Part shown: piece after piece, positions 56,827-64,000 of the stretch
Layout: each line of letters starts with the position of its first letter
Position numbering within the stretch: the stretch's first letter is position 1
Assembly (NCBI RefSeq): GCF_030272615.1
Contig: NC_081409.1
Location: forward strand, 915,110,340 to 915,174,339
Direction of reading: 5' to 3'
DNA: 64,000 nucleotides
DNA from: Cryptomeria japonica
Taxonomy: Eukaryota > Streptophyta > Pinopsida > Cupressales > Cupressaceae
The notes under the pieces: model-generated
What the model was told of the DNA's origin: nothing
Seen by the model: the letters and a program-made list of their open reading frames with translations, nothing else
The model's database searches: none
Made by a program: the position numbers and the translations under genes

Positions 56827-59083
56827 TGTTAGTCCACCCATAATTTTTCCCTTTTTAATTCCAATTTGCGGGTTGCCTTTTGTGCCTTTGCTTCCGTCGG
56901 GTCATTTGTTCTCCTCGTACTTGAACCATTGAACTCTTTTGTCAAAAGGTTCATTTGGTTCAAGGTTCAAAACATGATTTAAAAGAAAGTTGTTTTGGTC
57001 TTTGTCACCATGTGAACAAGCGTATTTTCTTTGTTTTTGGTCATTGAAGTTTTGAACCCGTTGAACCAAATTTCAAAAGGTTCAAGGTTCAAGGTTCGAA
57101 ATGCCTTTTAGTAAGTCATGACAATGTATTGTTATATGACAAGCATGAGTCTTTTTACGTTGAGTTGATGTGTGGTTGAACCAAATTTCAAGCGGTTCAA
57201 AAGGTTCAAAGTTCACTTTAAATAGTCCTTTTTCGTTTGCCGCTCGTTCCGAGAGTTGTTTATGTGCCGCCCGTTACTGTTATATTTCTTAAGTGAACTT
57301 GAACCATTGAACCTTTTGTTCAAGTGGTTCAAGGTTCATAGGTTCATTTCAAACTAACTCGAAAGCTCTTTGGTGGAAATAAAAGCGACGTGACAAGAAG
57401 GAATATTCCCCTATTCAGCTTTTTGAAATTATAAATGTAGAAAGTAATCATGCAAACATCAAATTGCATGTGTGGAAGTGATGGATAATTATGAAGGTGT
57501 CAGGTTTGTCATTTCATTGTTACTTCACACGCTTGGGTAAATCATGATGAAGCATGTCCGACCCTATAGATATTTACCCATCGGATTAAAGGAAAAATGT
57601 ATGAGTTTATTTCCATATTTAGGAAGGTTGCAGTTGCCATACTTCAATAAATTGGAGGCGCCGAAGGTAAATCCAACTCTGCTCTCCAGAAGAATTTCCA
57701 GTTTTCATGGTGTTATCGGGTAAGTTCAGTTGTTTTATCGTATGTTGTGTTTCTTTGCGTACTAAAGTTTTATCAGTATAGAAAAGGGGGAAATCTGAAA
57801 ATTGTTGGGGTAGCATACTGTATTGCTGTTAAAATTTCTTGGTTAAGGGAATAGATAGTTAAAATGAGGCCAGTGTTGCCAAAGCTTGACCGAACCTCAT
57901 GTTTAGTGAGTATCTTGCCAGAAATGGAAGACACCTCCTTATTTCATGTAGGTTTGGGGGATTTCCTTGAAAGGACTAAGAACCCTCAGGCTGGTTCATT
58001 AATGGAGAAGATAGTTAAGAGTGGTCTTGTGGAAGTTGTTGCATTCCCGCTCGTTGCACCATATCCAGATTTAGTGTTGGCTTGCATGAACAGATATGAC
58101 TCTGAGAAAAGGTTTATCAGAACTAGTGATGGTGAGGTGTCAGTCAGTATTAATAGGGAAATGGTGATGGTAACAATGGGTATTCTGCATAAAGAGGAGT
58201 ACGAGGATTGGACCATTGGGAATTCATATGCCTATTTCTCTGAGAAGAAGAGCAAGTACAGAAGTGTAATTGCAAGAAATTGGCTCTTGAGGGTTCAGAA
58301 AGGAGGACCATGACTACCCAAACCCCTAACCAGAGAACACCTCATCACAAAGGTGCAGGACATTGTTGTGCTTTTGAACAGAGTAAAGGGGAATTCACAT
58401 TCCTTCTACTGGGAAGATTGAATGTAATTTTTTCATCCAAGTGGTTCTATTTGGTGATCGATTTCTGGATTGGTCTCAGGTAATTGTGGAGAGGCTTCAC
58501 AAAGGACTAAGTAATTTTGTGGGGTTGACTAGGTTTTACATGTCTTCTTACCTGTTTTATATTTTAGCTTGCACAAGAGATTGCCCTGGATTACCCAATG
58601 AACTCTGGATTGCTAGAATGAGGGTTTACAATTATTACCCTTTGTTGCAACAATAGAGACATGTTGAACAAATTGATAGATGGAATGGAGTCTTTGTGGG
58701 AAGGTTGGCCTTTGAACTTCAGGGTGATGCAAACAAGAGAATGTCCATTGAGGCTATGGAATTTGTGAGTATATATGGGAGTTTATTTATCCAATTTCCA
58801 TGGTTTACTTACATACGAGTAGGTGGTTTTGAAGGAAAACCATTTAAATTACCCAGGTACACCTTTGATAGCTACGTGCTTACAGAAGTGAGCAGGCAGT
58901 TGGCTTATATAGATAAAATATTATGGGCAAAGGCTGAATCCGGGGTGGTATTTCCCATTGAACTTGGGTATTACAATTGCAGATCAATATTAGATGCCTT
59001 GAATCTAGAACTAGAGTTCAAAAGGATGAACCTACAGCCATATGTGGCTAGGCAAAGATTTGACAACAAAGGTTATGAAAGGG
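56827..59083 (+). repeat. 3' LTR of G1, truncated
   Basis: Begins TGTTAGTCCACCC and follows the 5' LTR to GGTTATGAAAGGGA, after which similarity stops abruptly and a copia LTR fragment begins. About 2.7 kb of the LTR is therefore missing, including the C-terminal coding part. Confidence 0.8.
57864..59083 (+). pseudogene. G1 LTR-encoded protein, 3' copy, N-terminal part
   Basis: Homologue of the 32645 frame. The first 150 codons are open (57864-58313), with RYDSEKRFIRTSDGEVSV and KEEYEDWTIGNSYAYFSEKK. It ends at a TGA where the 5' copy has CGA, so the two stops differ between copies. A one-base insertion in a T-run near 58.43 kb shifts the frame; the pieces at 58696-59094 are then in another frame (EAMEFVSIYGSLFIQFPWF). 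Truncated at 59083. Confidence 0.75.
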
Positions 59084-59791
59084 ATTACCGGTAAAGCAAA
59101 AATAAGGGTAAAGCAAAAAGAAAAAATAATGCAGCAAATAAGAACAAGAACCACAGCATGAAAAGCACACCATAACAAAATATTTTAACAAGGAAACTCA
59201 GTGTGGGAAAAACCTCGGTGGGATTTGTGACCCACAATATTCGCTTACTGGCCAATAAGGGAATATTACTGCTACAATAGGGGCCTGCATATGCAGGAAG
59301 GCCAAGTGCCTAGAGTTCATTGCTCAATTACAAAAAAAGTCACACTGACTTACAAAATGGATTATACAAATCCTATGTCTTGTACTGCTTTATATTAGCA
59401 TCTGCTATGCCAGATTCAGTACCAGTTTAAGCTCTGCTACATACATAAACCCTTAACCTATAATTCACATATTAGGTCTGCTACCTTCTATTCATATTTC
59501 GCATCATACATCTTACAAAATGATCTACAATGATCTAATACATATATGAGTCATATTACAATCTGCCATGTCGGCTTATAAAAGATTTTACAATTAATTA
59601 CAAAATGCATTATACAAAATTGCTGTTGGTCAGGGTGTCGGTATTCTTCCTTTTGAGTGCCGGTGATCTGTATGCCAGTGTAGAGTCTGTTGGTGCCAGT
59701 GCCTGCTGGTATCATAAGATTGTAAGGTTGCCATCAATGACAATACCTTCAATCACCTACAATTTATCATTGGAGTGTGTATTTACCAACA
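59084..59791 (-). repeat. Truncated copia LTR, E2-related
   Basis: Shares blocks with the E2 LTRs (AAACCTCGGTGGGATTTG, GACCCACAATATT, GGGGCCTGCATATGCA, GCATCTGCTATGCCA) and ends ACCAACA. The expected first ~50 bases with TGTTGGGATCC and the G-run are missing at the left junction with G1. No duplication was found around it. Confidence 0.7.
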
Positions 59792-62097
59792 ACAACATGA
59801 CCTCTTAGGTTCAAACAGATCGTCCATAAGTGCCACGGTCTTCGAGTTACGCGACATCAAAGTTTGACCATTTTTTCCACTTTGAGCACTCAAGGGAAAA
59901 CATTGCTACGAGGTGGCTTCAAACGATTATACGTCTTGGGGATAGAGACAAGGGCACACCTAGTGTAAACCCGACCACCTGGACGTGCTCGCACTGACGG
60001 TTTTTTATGCGACAAAAAAAATCTCACCACAAGAAAATGGAATCTAATTGTCTGAAACTGAAGGAGGAATTTTTAGGCAGTGACAACATGACTCCATAGG
60101 TTCAAACAAATTGTCCATAAGTGCCATGGTCTCCAAGTTATGCGACGTAAAAATTTTATTGTTTTTTCCACTTTGAGCGCTCAAGAGAAAATGTCACTAC
60201 GAGGTGGCTCAGAATGATCAGAAATCTTGGGGAGAGAGACAAGGGCACACCTAGTGTAAATCCAACCACCCGAACGTGCTTGTGCTGATGGTTCATTCCC
60301 ACGATGAGAAAAATGAAATATGCACTATTTTGCCACCTCTCACTGACGGGTTTTGATGCAACAAAAAAAATCTCACTAGAAGAAATTGGAATTGAGTTGT
60401 CCAAAACCAAGAGAGGCTTTTTTAGGTAGAAAAAAAAAAACTCCATAGGTTCACATGGATTGTCCATAAGTGCCACGATCTCCGAGTTACGTGACATCAA
60501 AGTTTGACCATTTTTCCACTTTGAGCGCTCAAGGGAAAATGTCGCTACGAGGTGGCTCCGAATGATCAGATGTTTTGGGGAGCAAGAAAAGGGTGCACCT
60601 AGCATAAACACAACCACTTGAACACTCTCGCACCGATGGTTCATTCCCATGATGAGCAAAATGAAAGATGCATTATTTTGCCACCTCTCGTTGATGGTTT
60701 TTGATGTGATAGAAAAAATATCATCACAAGAAAATGGAATTGAGTTGTCCGAAACTGAGAGAGGATTATTTAGGTAGAAACAACACAACCCCATAGGTTC
60801 AAATGGATTGTCCATAAGTGCGATGGTCTCTAAGATACGTGACGTCAAAGTTTGACCATTTTTTCCACTTTGAGCACTCAAGGGAAAATGTCGCTACGAG
60901 GTGGCTCGGAATGATCAGACGTCTTGGGGAGTAAGACAAGGGAACACCTAGCATAAACCCGACCACTCGGATGTGCTTGCATTGATGGTTTGTTCCCACG
61001 ACGAGCAGAACAAAAGATGCACTATTTTTCCACCTCTCACTGACGGTTTTTGATGCGACAAAAAAAATATCACCACAAGAAAATGGAATCGAGTTGTTTG
61101 AAATCAAGAGAGGCTTTTTTAGGAAGTGACAAAAAAAACCCATAGGTTCATACAAATCATCCATAAGTGCCACGGTCTCCGAGTTACGTGACGTCAAAGT
61201 TTGACCATTTTTTCCACTTTGAGCACTCAAGAGAAAACGTCGCTACAAGGTGGCTCAGAATGATCGAACGTCTTGGGGAGAGAGACAAGGGAACACCTAG
61301 TGTAAACTTGAACACACGGACATGCTCGTGCTAATGATTCATTCCCACGATGAGAAAAATGAAAGATGCACTATTTTGCCACCTCTCACTGACAGTTTTT
61401 GATGTGACAAAAAAAATCTCACCACAAGAAAAAGGAATCGAGTTGTCCAAAACCAAGAGAGGATTTTTTAGGCAGAAAAAAACCACCCCATAGGTTCACA
61501 TGGATCGTCCATTAGTGCCACAGTAACCGAGCTACGCGATGTCAAAGTTTGACCGTTTTTTCCACTTTGAGTGCTCAAGGGAAAATGTCACTACGAGGTG
61601 GCTTAGAATGATTGGACACCTTGGGGAGCCAGAAAAGGGAACACCTAGCATAAACCCGACCACTCGGATGCACTCATGCTAACGGTTCATTCCCACGATG
61701 AGCAGAACAAAATATGTACTATTTTGCCACCTCTCATTGACGGTTTTTGATGCGATAGAAAAAATATCACCACAAGAAAACATAATCGAGTTGTCCAAAA
61801 CCAAGATAGGAATTTTTAGGTAGCAACAACGCAACCCCATAGGTTCACATGAATTGTCCATAAGTGCCATGGTCTCTGAGTTACACGACGTCAAAGTTTA
61901 ACTATTTTTTCCACTTTGAGCGCTCTAGGGAAAACGTCGCTACAAGGTGGCTCCGAACGATTGGAAGTCTTGGGGAGCAAGACAAGGGAACACCTAGCAT
62001 AAACCCAACCACCCGAACGCACTCGCGCTGACGATTCATTCCCATGACGAGAACAAAAGATGCACTCTTTTGCCACCTCTCACTGATGGTTTTTGAT
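59792..62097 (+). repeat. Tandem array of a 348/349-bp unit, seven copies
   Basis: The landmark CCACTTTGAG occurs at 59877, 60168, 60516, 60865, 61214, 61562 and 61911, spaced 291, 348, 349, 349, 348, 349. The first unit lacks about 57 bp. Each unit carries GTTCA-CATGGATTGTCCATAAGTGCC-like, TCTCACTGACGGTTTTTGATG-like and GAACACCTAGCATAAACC-like blocks. It starts at the copia LTR end and stops at GGTTTTTGATGAAAG. This is satellite-like DNA; open frames on the minus strand are discussed separately. Confidence 0.9.
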
Positions 62098-64000
62098 GAA
62101 AGAAGAGATAATTGGTTTGATTTGATGTTAAAATGATTGCTTCAACTCTTCTTTTATAGGCGACTTGGATGAATAGTTGTGTCTCTTACCCTAAGGCTGA
62201 CTTGTTATGGAATAAAATTTAAATGAAAACCTTACCTAAGCCAACTCTTTCTTAGATAAATTTCAAATCTGCTTTGTGCGTGTGAGGCCCTACCCCGACT
62301 CAGCTTGACTTTTTTAGTTATTTTCATATTGAGACTATTATGGATGATTTATTTTATGCTTTGTGGATTTAGAACCTATATGATTCCATGATTTGGATCA
62401 CATTAATGTATATTGATGCTTCATTTCATGCATTATGATTATGAAACTTTATATGTTACTAGAATAGAATTACTTTGAAATGGTGAATGTCATTATTGGA
62501 ATTGCAGGACTTCATTTTGATGATAGAAAAAGGATGCTTATTTTATGAATGTTTCAATTTTGAGAATTATGATAGTTGCTTATGTGGAATCGAATTTGAA
62601 TGAATGGGAAAATTAAATTATTATTGTCAAATGTATGAGTATTTGATGTGCAATGAAATCCATGTATTTAATTATATATAATTGTGATTATTTGGAATTA
62701 CTAATGTGTTAATTGAGATGCGCAGGAAAATTATCCATGTGACCATGGAATTAATATGGAGAACCAAACCTAGACCAATGTATGTTTGTTAAGCTAGGGG
62801 TTGTCTATTTGGAGAGACAACACCCCGTTTGTAATGTATTTTATTTGTGAAAGTAAATGATGCATATGTGTTATTTTGATTTTATTTAATTGTGTAAACC
62901 TACAAGAGACAATTTCCATGTGTGATTTTTATATTGTATTTTATTGTGTCACTTGACACGTGATGATTAGTGTCATTGATTTTGACTTGTCTCTTGGAGG
63001 GAGTTTTGTTCTACCAAATCCATTCAAACACAAGAGTGTGGTCCCAAATTTGCCTTGGGTAGGGAGTCTTGGGAGTGGTCAACTTAGGTTTGACCCGTAG
63101 GTTAATTTTAGTTGGGTTTCTAAGGCGTCAAATAGACTCCTAGGGTCAGTTTTAGGGCTTTTCCAAAGGTCCAAAGCGTAGACCTATGGGTTAGGGGTAT
63201 TTTTAACCATGTGACTACTCCCATGTGACTGTATAGTCACCCCAAAAAGTGGTTTTCCCAAGGTGAGCGAAAATTCAACTTAGAAGGTTCCTCCTAGGAT
63301 AGACAACCTTCCCTTTTGATGTCAACCTCTCTTCCCCATCCTCTCTCACCTTTTCCCTTTCCAGTTTTAGTAATATGTAAGAGGTTGGGAAGAGCAACCA
63401 ATGGGAACTCTCACCTTACCCAAGGGGTTGGGAAGTGTGTGAGAGGCCTTCTTAGGCAAGGATTAGGGACTTAGTGAGTAATCACCCACTCTCCATTGTT
63501 GGAGACTATGCATTTTTTTGAAAATTAGTTGTAGGATAGAATTTTGGTGAAGTGTTGGTGGAAAGTTTGTGTGGATTTGGGCAGCTCATCCCTGACTAAG
63601 TCTAACATACCTATTGGCAGATTAAGGTTGGTTTTACTTCCTTTTGTTTATGTTGGTTATGTTGTTTTTGACAAAAAGAAATGCTTGTATGAAGAGATGT
63701 GTATATGTAATTTGTTTGTAGGAGAAAAATGTAAATGTTCATTTCCATGTTCTTTGTTTATGTGTTCTTGTTTTGGGAGTGTCCAAGGCCTCCTACTCTT
63801 AGGAGGGTAGGATGGTCTTGGGGTGGAAGAAGTATGACAGCCTTGGGTGAGAGGCTCTCCTTATGGAGAGTGATCTCAAGGGTGTCCTTTGTGACCCTTG
63901 CTGCATAGCCTTGTGTATGTATTTGGGGGTCATAAGGGGAGAAAATATGGCTTTTATGCCTTTGGGGGGGCATAAGGTGTGGAGATGAAATTTGTTGTAT
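62098..64000. other. No recognisable gene; possible LTR-like sequence
   Basis: AT-rich DNA without zinc knuckle, polymerase or integrase motifs. A hairpin (GGGGTTGTCT…AGACAACACCCC) lies at 62796-62826 and the string TGTGAGGCCCTACCCCGACTC at 62281 resembles an LTR start, but no partner repeat is in the window. Short open frames at 63.5-63.97 kb have no support. Confidence 0.45.

Larger units (their letters stand above)
31611..59083 (+). mobile_element. G1: Ty3/gypsy element with ~5-kb LTRs, interrupted in integrase
   Basis: A 5' LTR (31611-36604) and a truncated 3' LTR (56827-59083) are direct repeats beginning TGTTAGTCCACC. Between them lie a PBS, gag, protease, an RNase H, RT, a second RNase H and integrase. 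The integrase is split by a solo LTR (41426-42890) and by G2 (43526-56320); its C-terminus resumes at 56321. The 3' LTR is cut at about 59083 by a copia LTR fragment. Stops are frequent. RNase H placement and LTR coding are unusual. Confidence 0.85.

Noticed and set aside
60156-61230. Minus-strand open frames of 241 and 143 codons as genes
   Set aside because: They are produced by the 348/349-bp tandem units, cross unit borders, and have no independent motif or start signal.
63544-63973. Short open frames at the right edge
   Set aside because: Under 90 codons, no motif, on both strands; no support as genes.

Overview
The window looks like intergenic DNA from a large plant genome, most likely a conifer or another gymnosperm. 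This is inferred from AT-rich sequence packed with old, nested LTR retrotransposons, including one with LTRs of about 5 kb. I see no bacterial operons, no rRNA or tRNA genes and no convincing host gene. Nearly everything from 3.16 kb to 59.8 kb is transposable-element sequence inserted into other elements, decayed mostly by nonsense substitutions.

Layout. 1-704: end of a gypsy-type LTR on the minus strand. 705-3158: nothing recognised. 3159-29808: a minus-strand Ty1/copia element (C1) with decayed gag, protease, integrase, RT and RNase H. A second minus-strand element (E2, 8549-29458, TSD TTCTC) split its gag. E2 was in turn split by a 10-kb plus-strand LTR element without recognisable pol (L1, 10023-20011) and by a full-length 6.2-kb plant LINE (22069-28287, 12-bp TSD). 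29809-31610: start of a long LTR (G3). 31611-59083: a Ty3/gypsy element (G1) interrupted in its integrase by a solo copia LTR (41426-42890) and by a 12.8-kb gypsy element (G2, 43526-56320, two LTRs of 781 bp). 59084-59791: truncated copia LTR. 59792-62097: 348/349-bp tandem repeats. 62098-64000: nothing firm.

Two systems stand out. (1) G1 carries, inside its ~5-kb LTR, a single frame of about 1,050 codons, broken only by stop codons in the 5' copy. A homologous frame sits in the diverged LTR of G3, so an LTR-borne protein gene appears to have been conserved between two families. (2) G2 lacks RT and the integrase core but keeps a Gag-protease-integrase C-terminus frame. On the opposite strand it carries a plant-mobile-domain (PMD) gene with its own TATA box and a GT-AG intron. 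G2 also holds three arrays of a 9-10 bp motif at a ~20-bp period (two in the sense leader, one inverted inside the antisense intron), seven hairpins with exactly 15-nt loops and covarying stems, and three GGTGAAAA hairpins with covarying stems. I propose that G2 is a non-autonomous element with an elaborate structured RNA, mobilised by a relative. G1, L1 and G2 are all broken copies, and their functions are inferred.
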